DNA of 64,000 nt, taken from Deltaproteobacteria bacterium. Lineage in GTDB: Bacteria; Desulfobacterota; Desulfobulbia; Desulfobulbales; Desulfocapsaceae. Below the pieces are notes generated by a model that had not been told where the DNA came from, did no database searches, and was given only the letters and a program-made list of their open reading frames with translations. Location: the NCBI GenBank assembly GCA_002747825.1, contig PDQQ01000014.1, positions 1-64,000 on the forward strand, read 5' to 3'. Positions 50,834-61,257 of the stretch are shown piece by piece. Within the stretch, counting starts at the first letter, position 1. Every line of letters starts with the position of its first letter. The position numbers were made by a program, and so were the translations under genes.

Positions 50834-51589
50834 TTATCTATTGATGTAAAACACGTTAGGAATCGCTCCTGTTTCAGGGCGTAGAACCCAGACAATCGTC
50901 TCAGGGGCGTGTACAAGTTGTGATACCCTGCTTGCAGGATCGGCAAGATCACCAAAAATACGAACATCGGCAGGACAGGCTTCGGCGCAGGCAGTATTGT
51001 TTTCGCCTTTGGAAAGTTTGCTTTCCAGACAGAAATCGCATTTGTCAATGGCCCTGGTCTCTTCCTTAAAATAACGGGCATTGTAGGGACAGGCAGTCAT
51101 ACAGGTCTTACAGCCGATACAGCGGCCGGGATTCATGCGTACAATACCCGTCTTCTCGTCTTTCCAGGTGGCCGTGGTCGGACAGACGCGAACACAAGGT
51201 GGCCTGTTACAGTGATTGCATAAAACAGGCATGAAGATTGTTTCATAACTGTCTTCGCCAAGAGACCTTCTTTTTTCCAGGATAGTCGTTCTAAAGCCAT
51301 AGGCCGGCACATCGTTTATCTTGACGCAGGCGTCTTTACAGCGTTCACAGTCAATGCAGAGATGCTCACGAAACACCATACTGTAATGAGGGGTATAGGG
51401 ATATTTCCCCTGAGGTGGAACAACATCGCCCAGACCGTATGCATCCGTGGCTGAGGTCAACGAGAGGATATTCCCTCCAAGATAGAGGCCGGTAACAGTC
51501 AAGCCCAGTTTTAAAAAATTTCTTCTCTCAGCAGAAGACAGACTATCAAGGTCTTCGCTTTCCATTTTCTCCAAGTCACTAATTTTCAT
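50834..51589 (-). CDS. TAT-exported 4Fe-4S ferredoxin-type electron transfer subunit
   Basis: ERRNFLKLGLTVTGLYLG TAT-like signal; CIDCERCKDAC, CNHCNRPPC, CIGCKTCMTACPYNARYF, CDFCLESKLSKGENNTACAEACP clusters. Confidence 0.92.
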   Translation of the reverse strand: MKISDLEKMESEDLDSLSSAERRNFLKLGLTVTGLYLGGNILSLTSATDAYGLGDVVPPQGKYPYTPHYSMVFREHLCIDCERCKDACVKINDVPAYGFRTTILEKRRSLGEDSYETIFMPVLCNHCNRPPCVRVCPTTATWKDEKTGIVRMNPGRCIGCKTCMTACPYNARYFKEETRAIDKCDFCLESKLSKGENNTACAEACPADVRIFGDLADPASRVSQLVHAPETIVWVLRPETGAIPNVFYINR

Positions 51590-52034
51590 AATTCGCCTCT
51601 TTTAGTCCTCCGCTGGAACGCCACATTTCACATTGCACACCACCACAGGCTCACCTCTTTACTTCAGATTCCTGTAATAGGTCCATCCCAGCAAAAGACA
51701 CCGCCAAAAAGAATCTTGAAAACCGGTAAACACAACCTAAATCAAGCCCCTAAAGGCCTAACATCTCAACACATTAGCTTTATCGGCCCTCCCATACCGC
51801 AATGCGTTTTTCATTGTAAAAACAACACAATAACAAGATAAAATACTCCTATAACTAAATGATCGTCTCGTATTTGTCAATAGCCGCTCCGGAGCAGGTA
51901 AACCCGGACGTATCGCTCAAAATTAATCGCTGTTCCTTCAAAAAACGAAGGGGCCGTAGCAGTGGGCAGGAATTTTTCCAGCACCTCTTCTTCAGCCCCT
52001 TTTTTCTCAAACAAAGGCGTTGAACAACAGTATT

Positions 52035-52505
52035 CTACATACCCGGAAAGGTATTGCCCTCACCCCGGTTCTCTATCTGTACCCCGTCATCAGGAAAGAT
52101 AATCACATTGTCATTGCCCAGAACCTGGATTCGCCCAACACCGTCTGGAAGCACAATACGGTTGTCCTCACCTTCCACAACCAGACGGGACGGCTTGCCC
52201 GTGCATGTCACCGCATTATCATCACCACGGACAACGACAGTCTGACCAGCAGCAGCCATGTTTATCGTCGCACCGTTGCCTTCGATAACAGCATTTCCAG
52301 CAGCACTTTCTTTACCGCCTGTGCTCACCGCAACTCCAGGAGCGGTGATTGAGCCATCTGCATCAATCATCACACCCGGGGCGGAAATGCTGCCATCGCT
52401 TCGTATCTCAACGCCTGGCGCACTGACAACGACATCCGATCCAGCAACAGCGCCATCAATCCAGCAAAACAACACAAGAAAGAACCCTAAAAGTATTTTT
52501 TTCAT
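52035..52505 (-). CDS. secreted DUF3060-like repeat protein
   Basis: Signal peptide; (S/T)APGV-x-I-x-x-DGSI repeats, then VVRGDDNAVTC..LVVEGEDNRIVL..IQVLGNDNVIIF beta-helix-like repeats. Confidence 0.7.
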   Translation of the reverse strand: MKKILLGFFLVLFCWIDGAVAGSDVVVSAPGVEIRSDGSISAPGVMIDADGSITAPGVAVSTGGKESAAGNAVIEGNGATINMAAAGQTVVVRGDDNAVTCTGKPSRLVVEGEDNRIVLPDGVGRIQVLGNDNVIIFPDDGVQIENRGEGNTFPGM

Positions 52506-52844
52506 CGTATCCTCACAGCTATTTTGAAATGGTAAACAAAACTCGGCAATCCCAGATTGCCGTAGCGGCTTAAGAGAACAAGATAGAGTTGAACTTACAG
52601 GAATACAAGGGTAAAATCTTTTCTCGTCTCTGTGGGGAGCATGAGTAAATAAACCGGATTTGCAAACATTCCACCCATATAATCTCGGGCAAAGAGAGCC
52701 ACGAATAAAGCTGAAAAACCAATTTATCCGATTCTGCGCACTCTTTTCGTGGGAAAGATTACGTTACTGTAGTATAACTCCTAGCCTGAATTGATCTACG
52801 TCTCTTCGACTCCAATTGTAAAAACATTAGCTGCAGGTTATCAG

Positions 52845-53816
52845 ATGAAAACAGAACGAAAAAGGGTTCTTGTAACGGGCGGGGCCGGTTTTCTGGGTTC
52901 CCATTTATGCAAAAGGCTCCTGGACGAATCCTGCGAGGTTCTCTGCCTGGATAATTACTTTACCGGCAGTAAAGCAAACATAGTCTCTCTGATACCCAAC
53001 CCCTACTTTGAGATGGTCCGGCACGACATAACCTTTCCCCTGTATCTTGAAATAGACGAAATTTATAACCTTGCTTGCCCGGCATCGCCTATTCATTATC
53101 AGCATGACCCGGTCCAGACCTTAAAAACAAGTGTGCATGGTGCCATAAATATGCTGGGCCTGGCAAAACGGGTTAAGGCCAAGATCTTCCAAGCCTCAAC
53201 CAGTGAAGTCTATGGAGATCCCAGCATCCACCCGCAACCTGAGCGCTACTGGGGAAATGTCAATCCGATCGGTGTGCGTTCCTGCTACGATGAAGGAAAA
53301 CGCTGTGCCGAAACCCTGTTTTTTGACTACCATAGACAGCACAAGGTCAATATCCGGGTTGGCCGACTGTTCAACACCTATGGTCCGAATATGCACCCCA
53401 ACGATGGCAGGGTGGTCTCAAATTTCATTATTCAGGCCCTGCAAAATCGTGACATCACTATTTACGGTGACGGTCAGCAAACCCGCTCTTTTTGCTATGT
53501 TGATGACCTCATCGAACTCATGGTACGTTTTATGTCAGCCGATGACAGCTTTACCGGACCAATGAACATGGGCAATCCTGGTGAATTCACGATAAAGGAA
53601 CTTGCCGAAATAGTTATTGATATGACCCGCTCTTCCTCTCAACTCTCGTTTGTAGAACTGCCCCAGGATGACCCCAAACAGCGCCAGCCAGACATCACTC
53701 TGGCAAAAGAAAAACTTGGCTGGACGCCGAAAGTGAAGCTTGAAGAGGGGCTGGTAAAGACCATAGATTATTTTGACACCTTGCTCAGCAAACAAAATGA
53801 ACATAATACCCGATAA
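52845..53816 (+). CDS. UDP-glucuronate decarboxylase-like NAD-dependent epimerase/dehydratase
   Basis: [84 protein letters not shown] family. Confidence 0.94.
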   Translation: MKTERKRVLVTGGAGFLGSHLCKRLLDESCEVLCLDNYFTGSKANIVSLIPNPYFEMVRHDITFPLYLEIDEIYNLACPASPIHYQHDPVQTLKTSVHGAINMLGLAKRVKAKIFQASTSEVYGDPSIHPQPERYWGNVNPIGVRSCYDEGKRCAETLFFDYHRQHKVNIRVGRLFNTYGPNMHPNDGRVVSNFIIQALQNRDITIYGDGQQTRSFCYVDDLIELMVRFMSADDSFTGPMNMGNPGEFTIKELAEIVIDMTRSSSQLSFVELPQDDPKQRQPDITLAKEKLGWTPKVKLEEGLVKTIDYFDTLLSKQNEHNTR

Positions 53817-53946
53817 TCCAATACCTTCTCGACAGACAACAGCTCTGTAGCGGTAGACGTTTGCCCTCTGTTACAATCTGGTCTGCGGAGTGTTGTTTTT
53901 ACCTTGGGCATGAGCAGAAGAATCTTTTGCCCCGAGCACGAAAGAT

Positions 53947-55581
53947 ATGAAACGATACAGTCCCGACACAAACAACTCCTATGATCTGCTTATTGTCGGC
54001 GGTGGCATCTATGGTGCTGCTATGGCCTACACGGCCATATTAAACGGGTTGCGGACACTGCTGGTTGAACAAGATGACTTTGGCCAACACACCTCGGCCA
54101 AATCGCAAAAGGTGCTGCATGGCGGTCTGCGCTATCTGCAAACCCTTGATATAAGACGTGTCATGGAATCGATACGCGAACGGCAACGCTTCTATCATCT
54201 CTTTCCGCACCAGGCACAACCCCTCCCTTGTATACTACCAACACAGGGCTATGCCACAAAGGGAAACGAGGCCTTTTACCTGGCTTTTCGGATCTACAGG
54301 CTCCTTGAGAGGCTGGTATGCAAAAAGAAACTCGACGCAAACCGCGACAAACGCCCCAGACTGCTCTCAAGAGACGAGGTCTGTCAGCGCTTTCCCCATA
54401 TGCAAAACAGAAAATTTCGTGGTGGAGCCCTCTGGTATGATGGCATCTGCCTTGAACCAGAACGGGTTATTCTCGGCCTTATTGGCGGAGCCATGCGACT
54501 GGGCTGCGATGCGGCCAACTATATGAAGGCTGGGCCTATCAAACGTCTGGCAACAGACACACTTTCGGTGCAACTGCAGGACACACAGACAAACACCGTC
54601 CATAGTGTGAGCTGCAAAAAGATTGCCCTGTGCACCGGGCCCTGGTTCCAGGAAAGGATGCTCGAGGCCCCTCTTCCCAAGGCCCTTGCAGAGCTCAACC
54701 TCATTCGAGGAATGAACCTCGTCGTCCCTGCCCTGTTTGACTCTGCAACCTCTTTTGCCACAAAGGCCGTGAGCCAGGCCGGCTCCAGATTTCTTTTCAC
54801 TGTGCCCTGGAAAACATATTCCATTGAGGGTACAGATTGGCAGGAGTGTCACTCGCGAGAGGAACTCAAAGAAGGAATCGAACAAACCACCGAGGAATTT
54901 CATCACCTGACCTGCGGAATCCTTGGTTTTTCGGGGACAGACATTCCGGTACTCTCAAGGCATATTGGCCTTGTTCCGGGCTGTAAAAAGGGCAAAGAAG
55001 AGGCGGCCGAACAGATTTTATCTCACTACAGGCTTGTTGATCTTGAGGGGAGAAAATCCGGAGACATTCTGCAGGTGCTGGGGGTAAAATTCACCACCGC
55101 CTTTGATGTCGTCCTCAAGGCCCTGCAAAGACTCTTTCCAAAACAAAAGATACAGGATATTCTCGCGTACGATAACCTTCCCCAGGGCAGTCCGGCACAA
55201 GAGGCTTTGAGCGTTCTCTCCATATATCAACAACGCTATACGGGAATTCTTGATCCCGGGCAATGCCAGACACTTTTCCGTCTCTTTGGAATAGACAGCC
55301 CGGCCATCATCAAAAAAGAGTTTATCTCCGTCGTGGAACATCGGCAACCGGTTTCAACAGAGCTCTTTTACAGAGGTCTGGCAAACCACTGCATAGAAAA
55401 AGAGATGGTCTTCCATCTTGATGATCTGATCTATCGCAGGATTTTTCCAGACCTGCCGGGACTGCCCGACAAAGAGATAATCGACATTCTCGCCGATGTA
55501 TTACGCGAAAAACTCGGCTGGACGCAGGAAAAGAGATCCGAAGAGATACAATCCCTGAAACAGAGGCAACAGAATCAATGA
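53947..55581 (+). CDS. FAD-dependent glycerol-3-phosphate dehydrogenase-like oxidoreductase
   Basis: YDLLIVGGGIYGAAMAYTAILNGLRTLLVEQDDFGQHTSAKSQKVLHGGLRYLQ, GlpA/GlpD-type. Confidence 0.88.
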   Translation: MKRYSPDTNNSYDLLIVGGGIYGAAMAYTAILNGLRTLLVEQDDFGQHTSAKSQKVLHGGLRYLQTLDIRRVMESIRERQRFYHLFPHQAQPLPCILPTQGYATKGNEAFYLAFRIYRLLERLVCKKKLDANRDKRPRLLSRDEVCQRFPHMQNRKFRGGALWYDGICLEPERVILGLIGGAMRLGCDAANYMKAGPIKRLATDTLSVQLQDTQTNTVHSVSCKKIALCTGPWFQERMLEAPLPKALAELNLIRGMNLVVPALFDSATSFATKAVSQAGSRFLFTVPWKTYSIEGTDWQECHSREELKEGIEQTTEEFHHLTCGILGFSGTDIPVLSRHIGLVPGCKKGKEEAAEQILSHYRLVDLEGRKSGDILQVLGVKFTTAFDVVLKALQRLFPKQKIQDILAYDNLPQGSPAQEALSVLSIYQQRYTGILDPGQCQTLFRLFGIDSPAIIKKEFISVVEHRQPVSTELFYRGLANHCIEKEMVFHLDDLIYRRIFPDLPGLPDKEIIDILADVLREKLGWTQEKRSEEIQSLKQRQQNQ

Positions 55582-56570
55582 AAGAGATACTGATAGCTGG
55601 CGGTGCCGGATATATTGGCTCCCATATGTGCAAATACCTGGCCCAGCACAACATGCGCCCTGTGGTGGTGGACAACCTGAGTTCAGGCCACAGAGAGGCC
55701 GTCCAGTGGGGCCCGTTCTACGAGGGGGATATAGCAGATGCCGATCTGTTGAGAAAGGTCTTTACCCAACATAACATCGAAGCGGTGATGCATTTTGCCG
55801 CCTTTTGCTATGTCGGAGAATCCGTTGAAAAACCGCTCAAGTATTACCAAAACAACATCGCCGCAACCCTAACCCTGCTCTCGGAGATGCTGGCGCACGA
55901 TGTTTTCAAGTTTATCTTCTCCTCCACCTGTGCCACCTACGGAGAACCGGCAACCCTGCCTATTCTGGAAGATTTTCCGCAGCAGCCGATCAATCCCTAT
56001 GGCCGATCAAAACAGATGATGGAACAGATCCTCGACGACCTGGATCGAGGGCAGCAAATGAAGGCGGTTTGCCTTCGCTACTTCAACGCGGCCGGAGCCG
56101 ATCCCGAGGGCCAAATTGGAGAGGACCACAGGCCGGAGACACATCTCATCCCTCTGGTCTTACAAACAGCTCTCGGACAGAGAGAGGAAATTACCATTTT
56201 CGGCGATGATTACCCCACAGATGACGGGACCTGCGTTCGCGATTACATCCATGTGGTCGATCTTGCCCAGGCGCATTATCTGTCACTGCTCCACCTCCTC
56301 GACGGTGGACAGAGCCGAAAATACAACCTTGGCAATGGCAATGGCTACTCGATCCTCGAGGTCATTGACGCGACAAGATCGGTTACTGGAGCTGCAATTC
56401 CGCTGCGTTACGGAGAGCGCCGCCCCGGTGATCCCGCAGCCCTGGTTGGCTCATCAGCGCTGATCACAGAAGAGCTCAACTGGCAGCCACAGCACCACCG
56501 TCTTGAAGAGATTATACAGACGGCCTGGCGCTGGCATAAAGAGAATCCGGACGGATTCAAGGAAGATTAG
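55578..56570 (+). CDS. galE: UDP-glucose 4-epimerase
   Basis: ILIAGGAGYIGSHMCKYL, VVVDNLSSGHREAVQWG, FSSTCATYGEP, NPYGRSKQMMEQIL, RYFNAAGADPEGQIGEDH. Confidence 0.96.
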   Translation: MKEILIAGGAGYIGSHMCKYLAQHNMRPVVVDNLSSGHREAVQWGPFYEGDIADADLLRKVFTQHNIEAVMHFAAFCYVGESVEKPLKYYQNNIAATLTLLSEMLAHDVFKFIFSSTCATYGEPATLPILEDFPQQPINPYGRSKQMMEQILDDLDRGQQMKAVCLRYFNAAGADPEGQIGEDHRPETHLIPLVLQTALGQREEITIFGDDYPTDDGTCVRDYIHVVDLAQAHYLSLLHLLDGGQSRKYNLGNGNGYSILEVIDATRSVTGAAIPLRYGERRPGDPAALVGSSALITEELNWQPQHHRLEEIIQTAWRWHKENPDGFKED

Positions 56571-57800
56571 ATGCAATCAACGACCAACGGCGAAAAATTA
56601 AAGGTTCTTGTCCTGGCCCCCCATCCTTTTTTTATCAACAGGGGCACGCCGATCGACGTTCTTCTTGTCGTCAGGGCCCTTTCAGAGCGGGGTGACACCG
56701 ATGTCGATATGCTTGTCTACCCGGAAGGAGAAGATGTTGATCTGCCTCGAGTGCGGATCAACAGGGTGCCATTCTGTGGCTATATAAAGAATGTTCGTCC
56801 TGGATTTTCGTTGAAAAAGCTCTATATAGACTTCTTTATGCTCTTTTCCACCTGGAAGCGGGTGCATCAAAAACGCTACAGCCTGCTGCACGCGGGCGAA
56901 GAGTCTGTGTTTATCGCCATGCTGATGAAATGGATATACGGCATTCCCTATATCTACGACATTGACTCTTCGATTGCCCAGCAACTTGTTGAAAAGAATC
57001 AACGCTTGAAACCCCTTGCGCAGTTGTTCAACTGGTTCGAAAAAAAGGCGATGTCAAAGGCGCTGGCCTGCGCTCCGGTCTGCCATGCCTTAAGAGAGTT
57101 ATGCGAAAAGAACAAGGCGGCAAAGATTGTCACCCTCCACGATATCAGCCAGCTTCGCAATCCAGACCTGCAGCCAACCGGTCTTCTGCGCAAAGAGATA
57201 CAAAAAGAAGACCTGGCGGAAGAGAGTATTATCCTCCTCTACTGCGGGAATCTGGAGAGATACCAGGGGATCGATCTTCTCGTGGAAAGTCTGCCCCATG
57301 CCATCTCCCAAGAGGCCAATATTGAACTGGTCATCATCGGTGGTGTTCAAGAAGATATTGAACGCTACAGGACAAAGGCAGAGGGGCTTGGGGTGGCCAG
57401 TAACATCCATTTTCTCGGGCCCCGGCCCTTTGAGCAGCTTGACAGCTATCTTGTTGAGGCCGATATCCTTGTGGCACCCAGGATCAAAGGCGTCAATACC
57501 CCGATGAAGATTTTTCCCTATCTGCACTCCGGAAAACCGGTTCTCCTGACAAAACTCTATACCCACACCCAAATCGTAACCGACCGGGAGGCCTTTCTCG
57601 CAGAACCGGATGCAAAGAGTTTTGGCGCAGCCATCCTGCAGCTGGCAAAGGACCCCGACCTGCGAAACGCCCTTGGCGCCCGGGGGCGGAGCTTTGTCGA
57701 AAAGGACCATGTATATTCCGCACATAAAAAGAGGGTTGACAAACTCTACAACTGGGTGAAGATGCATCTGTACCCGAAAACCTCTGAACCAGAAGAATAA
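56571..57800 (+). CDS. glycosyltransferase family 4 protein
   Basis: LLYCGNLERYQGIDLLVESL and ADILVAPRIKGVNTPMKIFPYLHSGKPVLLT GT4-like C-terminal domain. Confidence 0.87.
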   Translation: MQSTTNGEKLKVLVLAPHPFFINRGTPIDVLLVVRALSERGDTDVDMLVYPEGEDVDLPRVRINRVPFCGYIKNVRPGFSLKKLYIDFFMLFSTWKRVHQKRYSLLHAGEESVFIAMLMKWIYGIPYIYDIDSSIAQQLVEKNQRLKPLAQLFNWFEKKAMSKALACAPVCHALRELCEKNKAAKIVTLHDISQLRNPDLQPTGLLRKEIQKEDLAEESIILLYCGNLERYQGIDLLVESLPHAISQEANIELVIIGGVQEDIERYRTKAEGLGVASNIHFLGPRPFEQLDSYLVEADILVAPRIKGVNTPMKIFPYLHSGKPVLLTKLYTHTQIVTDREAFLAEPDAKSFGAAILQLAKDPDLRNALGARGRSFVEKDHVYSAHKKRVDKLYNWVKMHLYPKTSEPEE

Positions 57801-57867
57801 AACGAACTGTTATCTCTACCATCGGTAAACAGCGCAGTTCAGTCAAAGCCAACAAGATCGCCAGAAT

Positions 57868-58875
57868 ATGCAAAAGACAATACAACCAGGCAGCAAGGTT
57901 CTCGTTACCGGAGCCACCGGATATACGGGAAGAGTTCTCACCCAAAAACTCCTGAAACAGGGCCTCAAGGTACATGCTATTGCCAGGCAGTCCTCCAACC
58001 TGCAGCCACTTGCAGGCCTGGATATTTCCTGGTTTCGGGGCGACGTCTTCGACGAAGAGACGGTACACGCCGCCATGCAGGGAGTAGAATACGTCTTTCA
58101 TGTGGCAGCCGCCTTTCGCGAGCCGCAAAGCACTGAACAGGACTACCGGAACGTTCATCTACTCTCAACACAGCTCATTGTCCAGGAGGCCCAGAAAAAT
58201 CCCGATTTCAAACGCCTGGTTCACGTCTCAACAATGGGCGTACATGGGCATATAGCAGATCCTCCGGGCAGCGAAGAATCAGCCTTTTCACCCGGCGATG
58301 GCTACCAGAGAACCAAGGTCGAGGCCGAAAAATGGCTTGCGGAATTTGCAGCTCCCCAGGGTTTTCCCTACACAATTATTCGTCCGTGTGCCATTTATGG
58401 TCCGGGGGAAAGACGGCTTCTCAAGCTTTTCAAAATGGCTGCAGGACCAGTATTTCCGATCCTTGGCCGCGGAAAATGCTGGTACCATCTCGTGCATGTA
58501 GAAGATCTCACCAACGCCATTATCCTTGCGGCAACGGCAGAGACAGCCCTTGGCCAGGCCTTTATCATTGGGGCAACAGAGCCTATTCAGCTCGAAGAAA
58601 TGGCAACCATCATTGCCAGGGAATATCAGAGCACCCCCAGAATTATCCGCCTGCCCATAGGCCCCTTTTTCCTGCTGGCAGATATCTGCGAAGCCGTCTG
58701 TAAACCCTTTAAAATCGAACCACCGATCTACCGCCGAAGGGTCGCTTTCTACTCAAAAGACCGTCATTTTTCTACACAAAAAATGCAGGAAGTGCTCGGT
58801 TACCAGCCTCTTTGGAACAACCACGACGGCATTGTTGAATCAGCCCGCTGGTACAAGGAAAATCATTGGCTGTAG
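57868..58875 (+). CDS. NAD-dependent epimerase/dehydratase (3-beta-HSD/HpnA-like)
   Basis: VLVTGATGYTGRVLTQKLLKQGLKVHAIARQ; YQRTKVEAEKWLAEFA; RPCAIYGPGERRLL. Confidence 0.88.
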   Translation: MQKTIQPGSKVLVTGATGYTGRVLTQKLLKQGLKVHAIARQSSNLQPLAGLDISWFRGDVFDEETVHAAMQGVEYVFHVAAAFREPQSTEQDYRNVHLLSTQLIVQEAQKNPDFKRLVHVSTMGVHGHIADPPGSEESAFSPGDGYQRTKVEAEKWLAEFAAPQGFPYTIIRPCAIYGPGERRLLKLFKMAAGPVFPILGRGKCWYHLVHVEDLTNAIILAATAETALGQAFIIGATEPIQLEEMATIIAREYQSTPRIIRLPIGPFFLLADICEAVCKPFKIEPPIYRRRVAFYSKDRHFSTQKMQEVLGYQPLWNNHDGIVESARWYKENHWL

Positions 58876-58887
58876 GAGCAAGAAACG

Positions 58888-59679
58888 ATGAAAGAACAAG
58901 CGAGCGAAAAAAAAGCCAGAGTCGAAAAGCAAAACCTCGCCGAACAGCTGCATAGCGAAGACTCTTCACTTTCCCGTTATCGCAACAAGGTGCTCGGCAA
59001 AAAAGCCAGCCTCGTGCAGCTCCTTGGTTTTGAACTCGGCCAGATCATCTGCTCCAACCTTGGTGGTGGACTCGGTTATCTGCTCAGGAAGCTCAGCTTT
59101 TCGCCATTCTTTCGCTCCTGCGGTACCGGACTGATCCTCGGCAGAGGTATTACCCTACGCACACCAGGCAATATAGACCTGGGTGAGAATGTGGCCATAG
59201 ACGATCAGACCTTGCTTGATGGGGGGACAGGTCCTGAATGCACAATGTCAATAGGCGACCGCAGTCTTATCAGCAAGGGCTGTGTGATTCAGGCCAAAAC
59301 CGGCTTTCTGGTCATCGGAAAGGAATGTGACATAGGCGCCCATGTCATACTCACCAGCACCGGCGGCCTGACACTTGAAGACAACGTTCTCATCGCTGGA
59401 AACTGTTATATTGGAGGTGCCCGCTATAACCTGGATGAGTTGGAACAACCCATTATGCATCAGGGCATCTACTCGAGAGGAGCAATTACCATAGGCAAAA
59501 ACAGCTGGCTTGGGGCCTCGGTGACGATCCTTGATGGCGTGAAAATTGGCAGAGGCTGCGTTATCGGCGCTGGATCCGTGGTCACAAAAGACATCCCGGA
59601 CTATGCAATAGCAGTTGGCAGTCCGGCACGCGTCAGAGGCAGCCGGCTCGAGCAAGAAAGCCGATCACAGGACCAATAA
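58888..59679 (+). CDS. hexapeptide-repeat acyltransferase
   Basis: Left-handed beta-helix repeats; GAITIGKNSWLGASVTILDGVKIGRGCVIGAGSVVTKDIPDYAIAVGSPARV. Confidence 0.9.
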   Translation: MKEQASEKKARVEKQNLAEQLHSEDSSLSRYRNKVLGKKASLVQLLGFELGQIICSNLGGGLGYLLRKLSFSPFFRSCGTGLILGRGITLRTPGNIDLGENVAIDDQTLLDGGTGPECTMSIGDRSLISKGCVIQAKTGFLVIGKECDIGAHVILTSTGGLTLEDNVLIAGNCYIGGARYNLDELEQPIMHQGIYSRGAITIGKNSWLGASVTILDGVKIGRGCVIGAGSVVTKDIPDYAIAVGSPARVRGSRLEQESRSQDQ

Positions 59680-59700
59680 ACCTGTCACCCGGCACCTCTT

Positions 59701-60663
59701 TTATCGTATACCGGTTTTCTCTCTCTCCCGGGCCATCTGAGTCTTGAGCTCTTCATACTCTCTGACCGAACGACGTATGGAGTTGTCTTGTTCCTGTTTC
59801 ATTCGGGCAATCTTTTCCTTGATCTTCTCTTGTCTGATGGTCAGGGTATTGGCACCAAAAAGGGTTGACGCCAGATATTTGAAGGAAAAGAGCATAAGCT
59901 CCACATCGTCTTCTTTCAGCGTTTGTATGGTCTCTTCATCCAGGACATAGGTATCGAGAAAAGAGCTTTCAAAGATAAATCTTCTAAAGGTGGCAAGATC
60001 GGTCGAGGCCATAAAAAACATACGTTTTGCCTGCTCAGAGAGGGTCGCCTGCAGACCAAAAGACTTGCGCCGCATCACCAGACGCAGCCACTCCTTGTTC
60101 ATCTCATCGCGCACATCAACGCCCTGATCTTTACGCCATTCACCAACGGTCCAGAGCGTATCCTCTTCAAAGCCCTTACAGTGGTCTTCCCGAACAGAGA
60201 AAAAGAACTTCTCTTCCCTTGAAGGGTTCTCGGCACCCGATTCATCATAACTGCCGCCTTCATGGAAATCCGCCATACCAATGGGGTAATAGCGGCAGGC
60301 AGTGGGCCTGTCGGAATAGACGGTACAACCTTCGGGAGTGACAAAGGGACAGCGGTTATCTTCTTTTCGTAATTTTAACATAACACCCGGCATATCGGTC
60401 TTTTCCAGATAGGTGGGCTGGGCGTACCGGTGTAAAAAGTCATGGGCCGGCATATCGAGGCGCTGGGTAAGCTTCAGTATGTCGTAAGGTGTCAGAACAA
60501 TTTTTATTCCGCCACAGCAGGCGGTAAAGCAGGAGACCCCGGGATGACAGCGAAACTTGATCTTGCTGTCCAGCGTCAACTTTTTGGGCTCTATCGAAGA
60601 TGGATTTTTTTCTTTTCCAAAGAGGATATTTGTCTTTGCTTCACCGCACCCTGCTTGATTCAT
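59701..60663 (-). CDS. YkgJ-family cysteine cluster protein
   Basis: IKFRCHPGVSCFTACCGGIKIVLTPYDILKL...CPFVTPEGCTVYSDRPTACRYYPIG. Confidence 0.85.
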   Translation of the reverse strand: MNQAGCGEAKTNILFGKEKNPSSIEPKKLTLDSKIKFRCHPGVSCFTACCGGIKIVLTPYDILKLTQRLDMPAHDFLHRYAQPTYLEKTDMPGVMLKLRKEDNRCPFVTPEGCTVYSDRPTACRYYPIGMADFHEGGSYDESGAENPSREEKFFFSVREDHCKGFEEDTLWTVGEWRKDQGVDVRDEMNKEWLRLVMRRKSFGLQATLSEQAKRMFFMASTDLATFRRFIFESSFLDTYVLDEETIQTLKEDDVELMLFSFKYLASTLFGANTLTIRQEKIKEKIARMKQEQDNSIRRSVREYEELKTQMAREREKTGIR

Positions 60664-61008
60664 TCCCGTTACCCCCGCTGCATCAAAAACCATGATAAAA
60701 TTGGAAGAACAACAAATAATAGTATCCCTTCATGTTCTCTTGCCGAACGTCTGCGGGCACTATAATAACAAACCAATAATTTGTGTAGACCTCTTTACGA
60801 AAATCTTTCCTCAAGACCAGCTCATATAAAGTCACAAGAGGCTCTTTCACGACAACTGTAATCGTCTGCCTGTTACAACTGTGTAAAAAAACACTCACAA
60901 ATGTATTGCCCAGGCGTTAATGCTTGCAGTTTTTACTCGTATTGCGTATATCACAGACTGCTCGTTTCGGAATTTCGTACAACAGAAGGGCCTCAAAGGA
61001 CGTGCATA

Positions 61009-61200
61009 ATGATTTTTTACAGTAAGATTGATTTAACCGATGTGAAAACAGTGGTTTACCATCTCCCCGATGGTCCGGTGTTGTCACTTCCCATTGACGG
61101 AGTCGAAGAATACCTTGATTTTGAACTGGAACAAGGCCATTTTTGCGACACCTCCGATATTGATGGCACCCTGCACTTCTTTCCCAAAGGCAATGCCTGA
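61009..61200 (+). CDS. small hypothetical protein (63 aa)
   Basis: ATG with AAAGGA RBS; acidic, soluble; sits before the PHP gene. Confidence 0.45.
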   Translation: MIFYSKIDLTDVKTVVYHLPDGPVLSLPIDGVEEYLDFELEQGHFCDTSDIDGTLHFFPKGNA

Positions 61201-61257
61201 TTTACCGGATTTTTCCCCGTTTACTTTCAAAACATCCCCCAAGAGAGAGCCATCTGT

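Noticed and set aside
51590-51760. FNR/HcpR-like site upstream of the FeS-c7-NrfD operon (TTGATTTAGGTTGTG on minus strand)
   Set aside because: Second half-site does not match; too weak to call.
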